In this document: positions 55,074 to 63,728 of the stretch, in pieces
Numbering within the stretch: the stretch's first letter is position 1
How the letters are laid out: each line of letters starts with the position of its first letter
Assembly (NCBI GenBank): GCA_038731975.1
Contig: JAVYQJ010000001.1
Span: 1-64,000, forward strand
Direction: 5' to 3'
From: Thermofilaceae archaeon
Lineage (GTDB): Archaea; Thermoproteota; Thermoprotei; Thermofilales; Thermofilaceae
DNA: 64,000 nt
Program-made: the position numbers and the translations under genes
The notes under the pieces: generated by a model
Databases searched by the model: none
Seen by the model: only the letters and a program-made list of their open reading frames with translations
Told to the model about the DNA's origin: nothing

Positions 55074-55649
55074 TTAGCCGGAGATCTTTTCAACGATTTT
55101 GCCGCGCGGCGAGGGTATAATCCTTATTTTCGCGTTGAGGTATTCCCTCAACAACTCTGCTCCTCCGAAGAATCTATCGAGGAAGACGGCTAAAGCGCCC
55201 ACCTCGCTGTGCGGCTGGTTTCCAATGGCTACATTGAAGTCTGCGAGCTCGTAGAGCTCTGCAGGAACCTTCTCAGCCCCCACTACGACCATGACTTTCT
55301 TACCTCTCCGCTTGATTCTCTCAAGAACATCAGATCCTACGATGTTTTCTCCATACATCGTCAAGTGAACGACGATGCCCCCCTCTTCCTTCCACTGGTT
55401 GATGGCATCCCTGTACGAACGCACTACTTTCACGAAAAAGGGGCCACCCCAGGTTTCAACGACCCTCTGGATGCTTTTGATAACGGTCTCCTCGATCTCC
55501 CCCGCGAAGATCACCCCCTGAGCGCCGAAAGCTCTCGCAACCAAACCCACGTGAGTGGATATCCTCTTATCCCTGCCGGGCCTGTGCCCTACCCTCAGGA
55601 CAACTACTATCGGCTCTTCTCCAGCCTCGAGATGAACGCTCTCAACCAC
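55074..55649 (-). CDS. trm56: tRNA (cytidine-56-2'-O)-methyltransferase (Trm56)
   Basis: The 191-residue SPOUT enzyme carries [20 protein letters not shown] and [31 protein letters not shown] (read as [20 protein letters not shown]), the Trm56 motifs for SAM and tRNA. It methylates C56 in the T loop. In some Thermoproteales a guide RNA replaces it, so its presence is informative. It overlaps the hflX gene by 43 bp. Confidence 0.9.
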   Translation of the reverse strand: MVESVHLEAGEEPIVVVLRVGHRPGRDKRISTHVGLVARAFGAQGVIFAGEIEETVIKSIQRVVETWGGPFFVKVVRSYRDAINQWKEEGGIVVHLTMYGENIVGSDVLERIKRRGKKVMVVVGAEKVPAELYELADFNVAIGNQPHSEVGALAVFLDRFFGGAELLREYLNAKIRIIPSPRGKIVEKISG

Positions 55650-56899
55650 TCCTCCCTCCCCTCCACAATCGCCTTAACGCGGCCATCATCCTCGATAATC
55701 TGCCTGATGTAGACTTGCTTTGAAAGCTTCGAAAGATCTTCAACCGTCGACAGTTCTATTTCAGCTACAGTATAGTTCGGCAGCTTATCGAGTATGCTCC
55801 TCTTTAACGCATCCAACCCAAAGCCCGTTCGTGCCGATATGGCTATTGGCTCCAAGCCCAGCCTTCCGGCAATTTCGAGCGCGTCGTGCAGCTCATCGTC
55901 GCTGATCAGATCTACCTTATTGGCCACCGCAAGTACTCTATTCCTATCTACTCCCAACGATTGAAGGGTTGTGAGGCTGGCTGTAAGTTTCCGCTCAATT
56001 TCGCTGGGCTCCTCGCTGGCATCATAGATCAGTAACACTAGATCCGCGAGGACAACCTCTCCGAGGGTCGTGTAGAAAGCGTCGAGGAGCTGCGGGGGTA
56101 GGCAGTCGATGAAGCCAACGGTGTCAGAGACTATGACGGGGCGGTTCTCGATGATCGCGCGCCCCATCTTCGTGGAAAGAGTGGCGAAAGGTTTACCATC
56201 TACGTAGGCGGCCTGCCCGGTGAGTGCATTGAAGAGCGTGGTTTTTCCGGCTCCCGTGTAGCCTGTCAAAGCCAGGTAGTAGAGGCCGCTATCAATGCTC
56301 CTTCGCCGCCATCTTTCCGCTTTGCGAGCCCTTAGCTTGGCCAGCTCTTCCTTGATCTTCGCGATACGCCTTCTCACGTGCTTGTAGTAGGTATCGATCG
56401 CGTACTCGCCACCGCCCAAGAAGCCGTGCAGCTCGCCGATCTTCGCTAGCCTAAGCCATTCTCTGGCAAACGAAAGCTCTCTGCTCAGCTTGGCAAGCTC
56501 GATTTGAAGCTTTGCCTCCTTACTACCAGCCCGCTTGGAGAAAATCTCTAGGATGAGGTCGAACCTATCAATCACTTCGACTTTAAGCTCCTTCATTAGG
56601 TTGTAGGCCTGGTGGGGTTTAAGCTCGTTGAAGAATATGACCTTCTTCGCTCCCTTGCTTTTGACGAGCTCGGCCAGCATGGCTACTTTACCAGCGCCAA
56701 TGTTGTACTTGGGGTCGGGATCCCGAACCTGGCTGACAACGTCCACGACTACGTAGCCCGCAGCCTCCGCTAGATCCTTAAGCTCGTACAGAAGGCTCCT
56801 TTCACCTCTACGCCTTCGTTCAACTAGGATTACGGGCGTGTACTCTACTCTTCGTCCTCCTCTCTGAAGACCACTATGTCTCCGAGCGTTTGCTCCCAA
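55607..56899 (-). CDS. hflX: HflX-like GTPase
   Basis: The 430-residue protein has an N-terminal helical/ATP-binding region and a G domain ([23 protein letters not shown]) typical of HflX, a ribosome-associated GTPase that splits or rescues stalled ribosomes. The conserved N-terminus starts near [12 protein letters not shown], but no ATG/GTG/TTG exists there; TTG 56899 is the nearest candidate, placed in the 3' end of the MBF1 gene. GGAGGA (56857-56862) could be a Shine-Dalgarno. Overlaps MBF1 by 55 bp. Confidence 0.88.
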   Translation of the reverse strand: MGANARRHSGLQRGGRRVEYTPVILVERRRRGERSLLYELKDLAEAAGYVVVDVVSQVRDPDPKYNIGAGKVAMLAELVKSKGAKKVIFFNELKPHQAYNLMKELKVEVIDRFDLILEIFSKRAGSKEAKLQIELAKLSRELSFAREWLRLAKIGELHGFLGGGEYAIDTYYKHVRRRIAKIKEELAKLRARKAERWRRRSIDSGLYYLALTGYTGAGKTTLFNALTGQAAYVDGKPFATLSTKMGRAIIENRPVIVSDTVGFIDCLPPQLLDAFYTTLGEVVLADLVLLIYDASEEPSEIERKLTASLTTLQSLGVDRNRVLAVANKVDLISDDELHDALEIAGRLGLEPIAISARTGFGLDALKRSILDKLPNYTVAEIELSTVEDLSKLSKQVYIRQIIEDDGRVKAIVEGREEWLRAFISRLEKSR

Positions 56900-57333
56900 T
56901 CGGCTCCCACCCCCTCCTTCCCCACGCGCTCCTCCTCTACTACTTCTACTAGCTTAACTTTAAGAATTCTCTCAAGCTTTTTCGCTAAATCGACGGGAGG
57001 GACTAGGCTTCCCTCCTCGATCCTCCTGATAACTGACACTTTAACCCCAACCATAGCTGCCAGGGCGTCTCTCGTTAAACCAACGCGCTCCCTAGCCTCC
57101 CTAATCACTTCAGCAAAATCCTCGATCACCTCCTCCGTGACTTGCGTTCTCCGGACGCGCGTGGGGACTCTTTTTGGTTCTCTCTTAGGCTCAACCTGAC
57201 GCCGCTGGCCCAGCGGTCCATACACTTTACTGGCACGCTTAACGCATCTCTCGCAGAGGATGAGCTCAGCCCTATCAACGATACCCAAGTACGGGACCCC
57301 TCTAATCTCCTCGCCACAAAGCTCGCAGCGCAC
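56845..57333 (-). CDS. Multiprotein bridging factor 1 (aMBF1)
   Basis: The 162-residue protein has an N-terminal zinc ribbon (CELCGEEI and CERC), a basic linker and a Cro/C1-type helix-turn-helix (GLTRDALAAMVGVKVSVIRRIEEG). Archaeal MBF1 is a ribosome- and transcription-related factor. TATA-like CGTTATAAGCG lies about 25 bp upstream of ATG 57333. Divergent from the wHTH gene at 57411. Confidence 0.92.
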   Translation of the reverse strand: MRCELCGEEIRGVPYLGIVDRAELILCERCVKRASKVYGPLGQRRQVEPKREPKRVPTRVRRTQVTEEVIEDFAEVIREARERVGLTRDALAAMVGVKVSVIRRIEEGSLVPPVDLAKKLERILKVKLVEVVEEERVGKEGVGADWEQTLGDIVVFREEDEE

Positions 57334-57410
57334 AGTGCAGAGGCTCGGACGCGCTTATAACGTTTTGCATCGTGAGCAACTTTAAAAGAACATCAGACTA
57401 GAGAGCAGCA

Positions 57411-57662
57411 GTGCCAAGCAAGATACTTACGGTGCGGGAAGCGCTAACTCACCCAGTGAGGAGGCAGATCATGCTAGCGCTATTTGATAATCCCGGCATA
57501 AACTTGCGGCAATTAGCCAGGTTGCTGAACATCGGCCCGGGAACGCTCGCAGGTCATCTGATGATTCTGCAAAGGCTGGGACTCGTGAGGGAGGAGCGAA
57601 AGGGCAAAAAAGTTTCCCTATACGTGAATGAAGAGTTTGTATTAGGGGCGTGGTACCGATGA
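57411..57662 (+). CDS. Small ArsR-like winged-helix regulator
   Basis: The 83-residue protein is one winged helix (HPVRRQIMLALFDNPGINLRQLARLLNIGPGTLAGHLMILQRLGLV). It starts at GTG 57411, 26 bp after CTTTAAAAG. Its stop codon overlaps the start of the nicotinate phosphoribosyltransferase gene (ATGA), suggesting it controls or is co-made with that enzyme. Confidence 0.83.
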   Translation: MPSKILTVREALTHPVRRQIMLALFDNPGINLRQLARLLNIGPGTLAGHLMILQRLGLVREERKGKKVSLYVNEEFVLGAWYR

Positions 57663-58870
57663 GTTTCATATACGCGCTACCAGATGAAATAAAGAGCGGA
57701 AAGACGACCGACGTGTACTTTGAGAGGACACTCCAGATCCTAACTGGCGAAGGCTTGGACAAAGTGGAAGTTGCAGCTGAAGTGACGATCAGCGCGATCC
57801 CAGAAGACTATAAGTGGGTAGTGTACGCCGGGTCAATTGAGGTTCTCCGACTTCTCGAGGGTAAACGCGTTAATGTCTACTCGGTACCGGAGGCTACGCT
57901 ACTGAGGCCGGTGGATTACAGAGGGGTTAGGATGCCGGTCATGGTCGTAGAGGGGCCGTACGGGGAATTCGCCCTCTATGAGACTGCTCTCCTTGGTTTC
58001 CTCGCGGCAGCATCAGGGATCGCCACGAAGGCCGCGAGAGTGAAGAAGGCTGCCGGGGACAAGATCGTCCTATCGTTCGGCGCCCGCCGAACGCACCCCG
58101 CCATAGCTCCGTGTGTAGACTACTACGCCTACATTGGGGGCTGCGATGGGGTTTCATGCGTAAAGGGTGCAGAGCTTATCGGTATACCCCCGTCAGGGAC
58201 GATGCCCCACAGTCTCATGATCGTGTTCCGGGCCGTGAGGGGGGACCACACGCAGGCTTGGCTCGCTTTCGATAAGCACGTGGATCCCAGAGTCCCTAGA
58301 GTCGTGCTAGCTGACACATTCTGGGACGAGACGGAGGAGGCGCTGAAGGCAGCCGATCTCTTGGGCGATAAGCTTTGGGGGGTGCGCCTCGACACCCCGG
58401 GGAGCAGAAGGGGCAATATGACTTCCATCGTGAGGGAGGTTAAATGGAAGCTAAAGGCTGCCGGCTATACCAACGTAAAAATTGTTGTTTCAGGCGGGCT
58501 TAACGAGTACAGCATCCCAGCCCTCGCCGAAGCGGGAGCCGACGTCTTCGGGGTGGGCTCAGCTATAGCCAATGCACCTTACATAGATTACGCACTAGAC
58601 ATCGTGTCTGTAAAGGTTGGAGAGAAGTGGGTACCGATAGCGAAAAGAGGTAAGTATAGTGGGAAAAAGCAGGCCTATAGGTGCTGGGAGTGCCTCATTG
58701 ACCTTGTCGTGCTCGAGAGCGAGGGGGCACCCAATTGCCCTCGCTGCGGGCGTCCCATGCAACCCCTCCTGGTCAAAGTGATGGAGCAAGGAAAAATATT
58801 GGTAGAAGTGGAACCACCGCAAAAGCTTCGTGAGAAAGTACTTTCCCAGATAAAGAGAGTGGAGTTGTAA
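57659..58870 (+). CDS. pncB: Nicotinate phosphoribosyltransferase
   Basis: The 403-residue enzyme converts nicotinate and PRPP to nicotinate mononucleotide for NAD synthesis. GARRTHPAIAPCVDYYAYIGGCDGVS and SGGLNEYSIPALAEAGADVFGVGSA are conserved, as in archaeal NAPRT. The C-terminus carries a zinc ribbon (CWEC and CPRC), a feature of some crenarchaeal members. ATG 57659 overlaps the regulator's stop codon. Confidence 0.92.
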   Translation: MSFIYALPDEIKSGKTTDVYFERTLQILTGEGLDKVEVAAEVTISAIPEDYKWVVYAGSIEVLRLLEGKRVNVYSVPEATLLRPVDYRGVRMPVMVVEGPYGEFALYETALLGFLAAASGIATKAARVKKAAGDKIVLSFGARRTHPAIAPCVDYYAYIGGCDGVSCVKGAELIGIPPSGTMPHSLMIVFRAVRGDHTQAWLAFDKHVDPRVPRVVLADTFWDETEEALKAADLLGDKLWGVRLDTPGSRRGNMTSIVREVKWKLKAAGYTNVKIVVSGGLNEYSIPALAEAGADVFGVGSAIANAPYIDYALDIVSVKVGEKWVPIAKRGKYSGKKQAYRCWECLIDLVVLESEGAPNCPRCGRPMQPLLVKVMEQGKILVEVEPPQKLREKVLSQIKRVEL

Positions 58871-58929
58871 AAGTCGGACGATAAACCGTTAAAACAGATC
58901 CTTCTGAGTGGGTGCCTACAAAATCCGCT

Positions 58930-59044
58930 TGGTGGGCCCGCCGGGATTCGAACCCGGGACCTCCCGCGCTCCTAGTCCGATTGACCCGCTCAGCTGCAAC
59001 CCGAAGCTTGTAAGGCGGGCGCCCCACCGCTGGGCCACGGGCCC
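58930..59044 (-). tRNA. tRNA-Val (UAC) with 40-nt intron, CCA encoded
   Basis: Acceptor stem GGGCCCG/CGGGCCC with discriminator A (58933) and encoded CCA (58930-58932). Anticodon arm CCCGC-CTTACAA-GCGGG reads anticodon UAC after removal of a 40-nt intron (58968-59007) at the canonical 37/38 position. Spliced length is 72 nt plus CCA. Confidence 0.92.
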
Positions 59045-59063
59045 GCGTGACCCTTAAGCAGGC

Positions 59064-59073
59064 AATTTAAATA
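59064..59073. promoter_or_regulatory. Shared TATA box of tRNA-Val and the acetyltransferase gene
   Basis: AATTTAAATA is near-symmetric. It lies about 25 bp from the tRNA-Val 5' end (59044) and about 27 bp before GTG 59096, so one box can drive both divergent units. Confidence 0.5.
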
Positions 59074-59095
59074 ATCTGCTGTGCCCTTGCCGCCT

Positions 59096-59407
59096 GTGAG
59101 CTACGAGTACGAGGTTATACACAGGCCGGAGCTGGGAAAATTCCTCATACGATTGGCGCCCGGAACCTTTGCCTTCTTAGGCTATGAAATAAGGGAGGGC
59201 AAGATGTACATAACGAAGACTTACACTCCGCCCGAGTTCAGGGGAAGAGGGATTGCGACCCGCTTAACCGATTACGCGGTGAACTGGGCTAGAGAGAACG
59301 GCTACAAGATTGTTCCTGTGTGTAGCTTCGCCGTCAACTACTTCAAAAAGAATAAGGAGCTGCAGCACTTACTAGACGAGGAGGGGTTCCGCGCGCTTCA
59401 GGGCTAA
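59096..59407 (+). CDS. GNAT-like N-acetyltransferase (YjdJ type)
   Basis: A 103-residue minimal GNAT fold: GYEIREGKMYITKTYTPPEF and RGRGIATRLTDYAVNWARENG (the acetyl-CoA P-loop RGRGIA) and VPVCSFAVNYFKKN. This matches the small YjdJ/GNAT subfamily. I place the start at GTG 59096, leaderless from the TATA box at 59064; GTG 59081 is an alternative with five more residues. Substrate unknown. Its last 4 bp overlap the convergent ThpR gene. Confidence 0.85.
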   Translation: MSYEYEVIHRPELGKFLIRLAPGTFAFLGYEIREGKMYITKTYTPPEFRGRGIATRLTDYAVNWARENGYKIVPVCSFAVNYFKKNKELQHLLDEEGFRALQG

Positions 59408-59916
59408 CAGAGATCGATGCAGCACACCGCCCTAACGACACCCTCCCTAGCGGACATCAGGCAGAGCTTATCGACGATGATACTCTCGCTCATCGTCCGG
59501 CTGGCTTTAACAGCCTTCAGTACTGCCTCATACAGATCAATGCTGGCCTTTTTCCGCGTATGAGCAATCGAAACATGCGGTCTGAACGTCCCGTACCGCT
59601 CCTCGCAGTTAGGAAAGAGCTGGGACAGCCCGTCGCGTAGCCTAGCGAGCAGCAGCTGGCTATCGAGCGTGGGGACTGCAGCTAGGTACCGCGGCTTGGT
59701 CTCGTTCGGGAATGCTTGAAGCCCTTGGAATTCCAGTCTAAGCTTTGTATGCCGTACGCTCGAGAACCTGATACATGCTCCTATGGGGTCGGGCAGATAG
59801 CCTAAATAGAGGAGCGTTAAGTGCCTCTGCTCGACGGGTAGCGGAGTAAAATCCGGTGGTATGAAGCGGTCGAACCTCGTTAATGGGGCGAAGAAGCCGA
59901 TGAAGTAGGTCGTCAT
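59404..59916 (-). CDS. thpR: RNA 2',3'-cyclic phosphodiesterase (ThpR, 2H family)
   Basis: The 170-residue 2H phosphoesterase has the two active-site motifs HLTLLYLG (HxT) and HVSIAHT (HxS). Members open 2',3'-cyclic phosphates and can ligate tRNA halves in vitro. Fits a tRNA-splicing clean-up role in an organism with many tRNA introns, though that is inference. Overlaps the gene upstream by 4 bp. Confidence 0.9.
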   Translation of the reverse strand: MTTYFIGFFAPLTRFDRFIPPDFTPLPVEQRHLTLLYLGYLPDPIGACIRFSSVRHTKLRLEFQGLQAFPNETKPRYLAAVPTLDSQLLLARLRDGLSQLFPNCEERYGTFRPHVSIAHTRKKASIDLYEAVLKAVKASRTMSESIIVDKLCLMSAREGVVRAVCCIDLC

Positions 59917-60536
59917 GCTAGCGGTGAGATGAGGGGTAGCAGGTATTCTTTCACCGTGGATGAGATGTCCTCCGCCGAGATCTTGGACAAGGCAACGATT
60001 GTACAGGAGTTGCTGACTCCGAGCACCAGACCCTCACTCGTCTGGAAGAGGACGTATCGGATCTCGCTTGTCGCGGCGAATTCCTTGTAGAGCTCGCTGT
60101 CGGAGACCGCCGCTCCCGAAAGAACGACCCTGCGGAGCCCTGGAACCCTTACCATGTCGAAGACCACAAGCTTGATCACGCTGCCAGCGAAGGCGTCTAG
60201 AACCTTTTCAGGGCGCAAGGTGACTTCCAGGACTTCCACGTTGGCTAAGCGCGATAGCATCCTCGCGGCCTTTGCAGCCCTTCTTCTACCGGCAAACACT
60301 ATGAGGAAGGGTTTCCCCCGGAAGTTGTAGATCTCGAAGGGGACTTTCAAACCCTCGGCTAGCTCCACGGAGCCTACAGCACCCGTGCCCGTCCTCCGGG
60401 CGGCGACTCCCGGGGAGCCCTCCTCGAGCGCCTCGATGATGCGGTCTAGCGTTGTGCCCTTCAACTCGTACACTTTGCAGGCTAGCGGCATTCCCCATGG
60501 AAACTCCCCAATGCTGTAGTAAAGGTTAACGCGCAA
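59913..60536 (-). CDS. Unknown protein coupled to ThpR
   Basis: The 207-residue protein has an alpha/beta pattern (LDRIIEALEEGSPGVAARRTGTGAVGSVELAEG, FRGKPFLIVFAGRRRAAKAARMLSRL in parts, IKLVVFDMVRVPGLRRVVLSG). Basic patches suggest RNA binding. I do not recognise a family. It is followed by thpR with a 4-bp overlap, and lies divergent from the ArsR-like regulator. Confidence 0.55.
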   Translation of the reverse strand: MRVNLYYSIGEFPWGMPLACKVYELKGTTLDRIIEALEEGSPGVAARRTGTGAVGSVELAEGLKVPFEIYNFRGKPFLIVFAGRRRAAKAARMLSRLANVEVLEVTLRPEKVLDAFAGSVIKLVVFDMVRVPGLRRVVLSGAAVSDSELYKEFAATSEIRYVLFQTSEGLVLGVSNSCTIVALSKISAEDISSTVKEYLLPLISPLA

Positions 60537-60579
60537 CTTTGTACGCAGGTTTAAAAACTACAAGTTGAAGCGGAGCCTA

Positions 60580-61176
60580 ATGTCCGCTGGCGAGGTAGTC
60601 GTCATCAGAGACCCAGCGGTAGCTAAGCTCCTCGCGGACGACACCAGAAGGAGGATTCTCTCCCTGCTCAGGTACGCCGAGATGACACCCCAGCAGCTGG
60701 CGAAGGTTCTCGGTAAGAACGTTTCATCAATCACCCACCACCTCTCCGTTCTCGAGCAGGGAGGTCTCGTTAAGGTGGTGAAGGTGAGCAAGAGGGGTAA
60801 CCTCCTAGTCAAGTGGTACAGGGCTACAGCCCGCAGGTTCATCGTCTCCTACGAGCTGGCGGAAGGCTTGATCCCCGGCAGCGAGGACTACGCCTCAATC
60901 GTTGAGGAGCGCGCTAAAGCTGCGGCCGCCAATCTGGCGGCTATGGCGCCCCACTTAAGGGACAAGATACCCGAGCTGGCGGAGCTCATAAGGAAGGTAC
61001 ACGTCCTCTGGATCGAAGCTTACGAGAAGGCTATGGAGAAGTGCCCGAAGGAGGGGGATGCCTGCACCAACGATATGACTGTCAAAACCCTAGCGGCTGT
61101 GCTCCTGTATAAGAAGCCCGAGTACAACGCGACCCTGAAGCGCCTCGCGGAAGTGCTCGGTGATCTCGTTGGTTAA
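60580..61176 (+). CDS. ArsR-family winged-helix regulator with C-terminal domain
   Basis: The 198-residue protein begins with an ArsR-like winged helix (RRRILSLLRYAEMTPQQLAK, SSITHHLSVLEQGGLVKVVK) followed by a helical domain of about 100 residues containing two cysteines (KCPKEGDAC). ATG 60580 lies 27 bp after GGTTTAAAAAC. It overlaps the mevalonate kinase start by 17 bp, so it may be translated before and control that gene. Confidence 0.85.
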   Translation: MSAGEVVVIRDPAVAKLLADDTRRRILSLLRYAEMTPQQLAKVLGKNVSSITHHLSVLEQGGLVKVVKVSKRGNLLVKWYRATARRFIVSYELAEGLIPGSEDYASIVEERAKAAAANLAAMAPHLRDKIPELAELIRKVHVLWIEAYEKAMEKCPKEGDACTNDMTVKTLAAVLLYKKPEYNATLKRLAEVLGDLVG

Positions 61177-62122
61177 AGCCAGCGCCCCGGCAAAGACTAT
61201 ACTCGTCGGCGAGCACTTCGTCGTAGCCGGCTGCCCCGCGATCGCTGCGGCTGTCGATGTGCGCGCAACAGTTGAGGCTGAGAGGTTGAGCACTAGTGGG
61301 ATCGTTGAAGTGGACTCCAGAGAGCTGGGGAGGCAGGTATTCGAGACAGGCAAGGCGGCCAGCGGCCCCCTCTACCCGGTGTACGTGGCAGCCAGTGAGG
61401 TCCTGAAGCTCGCTGGCTGCAACATCGGCCTTAGGCTGCGAGTGGAGTCGGGCATTCCGCCCTCATCGGGCATGGGCTCGTCGGCGGCAGTAGCGGTAGC
61501 GACCGTTACGGCTGTTGCCGCACTGCTCGGGATCTCCCTACCCCCCGACGAGATATCTAGGGTAGCCTATGCGGCCGAGACGCTAGTCCACGGGAGGCCC
61601 AGCGGCATAGACAACACGGTCTCAACCTACGGCGGCGTCATCTACTACAAGAGGGGGCAGGGTTTCACCAAGCTTAAGGCGGATCTAAGCCCCGTCCGCA
61701 TCATACTGGCGGACAGCGGCATACAGCGGTCCACTGGCGAGCTCGTCTCCAAGGTTCTCGCGCTTAAAGCCAGGCACGCTAGCATCCTAGACCACGTCTA
61801 CGAAGCGGCGGCAAACCTCGCGGAAGCGGCTAAGGTGGCGATAGAGCGCGGCGACTACCCCACGCTGGGCGAGCTGATGAACATCAACCACGGGCTCCTC
61901 AGCGCGATCGGAGTTTCGAACGTGAAGCTAGAGGAGTTGGTGTACGCTGCCCGCCAAGCCGGAGCCCTCGGAGCCAAGATAACGGGCGCGGGAGGTGGAG
62001 GAATGGTACTCGCGCTAGCCTGGAGCGAGGACGCGGGAAAAGTCGCACAAGCGCTCTCTAGACTATCGGAGCGAGTAATCGTAGCTACCATAAGCCAGGA
62101 GGGAGCAAGATTAGAAGCCTAG
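61160..62122 (+). CDS. mvk: Mevalonate kinase
   Basis: The 320-residue GHMP kinase phosphorylates mevalonate in isoprenoid and archaeal lipid synthesis. Motifs: APAKTILVGEHFVVAG near the start, the ATP-binding SGIPPSSGMGSSAAVAVA and the C-terminal GAKITGAGGGGMVLA. GTG 61160 overlaps the regulator. Lipid supply links it to the Tes-like enzyme at 51111. Confidence 0.95.
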   Translation: MISLVKASAPAKTILVGEHFVVAGCPAIAAAVDVRATVEAERLSTSGIVEVDSRELGRQVFETGKAASGPLYPVYVAASEVLKLAGCNIGLRLRVESGIPPSSGMGSSAAVAVATVTAVAALLGISLPPDEISRVAYAAETLVHGRPSGIDNTVSTYGGVIYYKRGQGFTKLKADLSPVRIILADSGIQRSTGELVSKVLALKARHASILDHVYEAAANLAEAAKVAIERGDYPTLGELMNINHGLLSAIGVSNVKLEELVYAARQAGALGAKITGAGGGGMVLALAWSEDAGKVAQALSRLSERVIVATISQEGARLEA

Positions 62123-62189
62123 GTGGGATTTCCCAGACGTGGGCGAACGAATAGGGCGCTGCTTAAACTTTTTTGCTAAGGGAAACCGA

Positions 62190-62286
62190 TGGTGCGGCCG
62201 CCGGGATTCGAACCCGGGTCCTCCGTGCGGTGTCCCCGCTCTCCGGCGTGGCAGGCCGGCGTCCTACCAGACTAGACTACGGCCGC
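62190..62286 (-). tRNA. tRNA-Gly (GCC) with variable-region intron, CCA encoded
   Basis: Acceptor GCGGCCG/CGGCCGC, discriminator A (62193), CCA (62190-62192). Anticodon arm CCGGC-CTGCCAC-GCCGG is uninterrupted and reads GCC. About 20 extra nt (62223-62242) lie between the anticodon stem and the T stem; removing them gives the normal AGGAC variable loop and a 74-nt tRNA. So the intron is at a non-canonical position. Confidence 0.88.
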
Positions 62287-62313
62287 TCTCAAGGGATTGC
62301 CGCTGGGAACGCT

Positions 62314-62326
62314 TTAAGGCTTTCGC
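62314..62326 (-). promoter_or_regulatory. BRE/TATA promoter of tRNA-Gly
   Basis: The same 13-mer (GCGAAAGCCTTAA on the minus strand) as at the tRNA-Phe promoter lies 28 bp before the tRNA-Gly 5' end. Confidence 0.6.
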
Positions 62327-62445
62327 GCCTTCCAGCGCCATCTGTACGCTGCCGTATTCGTCTGATGTTTGGCTATGAGTGCTCCTACGCGCCGTTTTCT
62401 AGGCTAGCGAAGAGTTTAAGTGGGCCTGTGCAACTTCTCTCCCTA

Positions 62446-62564
62446 GCCGGGGTCGCCTAGCCTGGTCGAGGGCGCCGGACTCATAATCCGGGCCCGGGAT
62501 AGGATATCCGGTTAGCGGAAGTCCCGCCCGGAGAACCCGGGTTCAAATCCCGGCCCCGGCACCA
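62446..62564 (+). tRNA. tRNA with CAU anticodon (elongator Met or Ile2), 40-nt intron
   Basis: Acceptor GCCGGGG/CCCCGGC, A73 (62561) and CCA (62562-62564). Anticodon arm CCGGA-CTCATAA-TCCGG reads CAU. A 40-nt insert (62492-62531) follows the 3' anticodon stem; its ends can slide by four bases because of CCGG repeats, so the splice position lies between about 40 and 44, not the canonical 37/38. GTTTAAG lies about 29 bp upstream. Elongator Met is more likely than Ile2. Confidence 0.85.
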
Positions 62565-62697
62565 CCTCAAAAACTCGAGTCCAATCCACTAGTGTTTCAG
62601 CCCACCTTGTGCAGTACTCTGGCTCGGCAGGGTTTTCCGAGTAACGTGTTTGATATTGAATTGCTTATAATTCAGTTAGATTATTTAAACTTAATAG

Positions 62698-63690
62698 TCA
62701 ATCAAGCTCTCTTCTAATTATCTCGCAGATCCTCTGCAGTAATGCATCACCCGCAGCAGCTGGTACGCGTAGCGCGGCAGCTTTAGGATGCCCTCCTCCC
62801 CCTCCACCGTGCTCGACAGCCGCGGGAATGAGCTCTTTGAGTGCGTCAAAGTCGAGGTCGCGTGGGACTCTACATGTTGCGACGACACTCTGCTCGCTGG
62901 GTGCGAAGAGCAGCACTGTTACCTTGCGTTTTGCTTGGGCTATGCTGGCGGCGAGGCGGCCGGCGAGACCCGCGAGCTTCACATCCCTCGCGTCGATCAC
63001 TAAACCTTTCTTGGTTTCAAGAACAATATTTTCGTTAACCTTCTTGAGTTTTTCAGTGAGGATCTTTTCTGATTCCTCAGCCAGCAGCGCTACATCGTCG
63101 TTGACAAGCCTCTTCTCCTTCACCCACATATTGACGATAGCCTTCTTGTACTCGTCCTTCACCGATGGCGCGCTCAAGGCGGCAGAGAGCGAGTCAGCTA
63201 ACACTGCCAGCTCCGCGTCGCCTTCAGCGACACCGTCGCCAATCTCGCCGAGCTTTGCCAGTTTGGAGTAGAAGGCTGGGTCATCCGTCGCGTCTGCAAA
63301 TGCTTCCCTCACGATCGTTGAAGCACTACCATTGCTCGTGTACAGCAGCGAGACGCCGAGTGTTGTCAGCTCGAAAGCGCGCTTGACTGTAGCGGGGTGG
63401 TGGTCGATCCACAGGATCCTGCATTTCTGCTCCACTAGAGCCTTCACAGCGCTCTCGAGCGTGGGCCATGCTGCGCTGTCCACGCCCAAGTCCACGATCA
63501 CTATCATGCGAGGCTTCACAGCGCTCAACTTGAGCAACGTTCTGGCGAGCGTGTAGGGTTGAGCGATCTCCAGGCTCACCTTCTCTCCTTTCCTCCTAAG
63601 AGCAGCCATTACGACGGCCGCTGATGCCAGCCCATCTAGGTCCCCATGCGCAACGACGATACTCACGCTGGTAAAGTGCGGGTAGAACAT
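62698..63690 (-). CDS. DHH-family phosphoesterase (RecJ-like)
   Basis: The 330-residue protein has the DHH domain (AHGDLDGLASA, VIVDLG, WIDHHPA) and a DHHA1-type C-terminal domain (HGGGGGGHPKAAALRV). Archaeal members are RecJ/GAN-like nucleases or nano-RNases. Start ATG 63690; the next gene on the plus strand begins 38 bp away. Confidence 0.9.
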   Translation of the reverse strand: MFYPHFTSVSIVVAHGDLDGLASAAVVMAALRRKGEKVSLEIAQPYTLARTLLKLSAVKPRMIVIVDLGVDSAAWPTLESAVKALVEQKCRILWIDHHPATVKRAFELTTLGVSLLYTSNGSASTIVREAFADATDDPAFYSKLAKLGEIGDGVAEGDAELAVLADSLSAALSAPSVKDEYKKAIVNMWVKEKRLVNDDVALLAEESEKILTEKLKKVNENIVLETKKGLVIDARDVKLAGLAGRLAASIAQAKRKVTVLLFAPSEQSVVATCRVPRDLDFDALKELIPAAVEHGGGGGGHPKAAALRVPAAAGDALLQRICEIIRRELD

Positions 63691-63728
63691 TTAAACCATT
63701 AGACCGAGAGTATTTGAGCGCGACGGCG

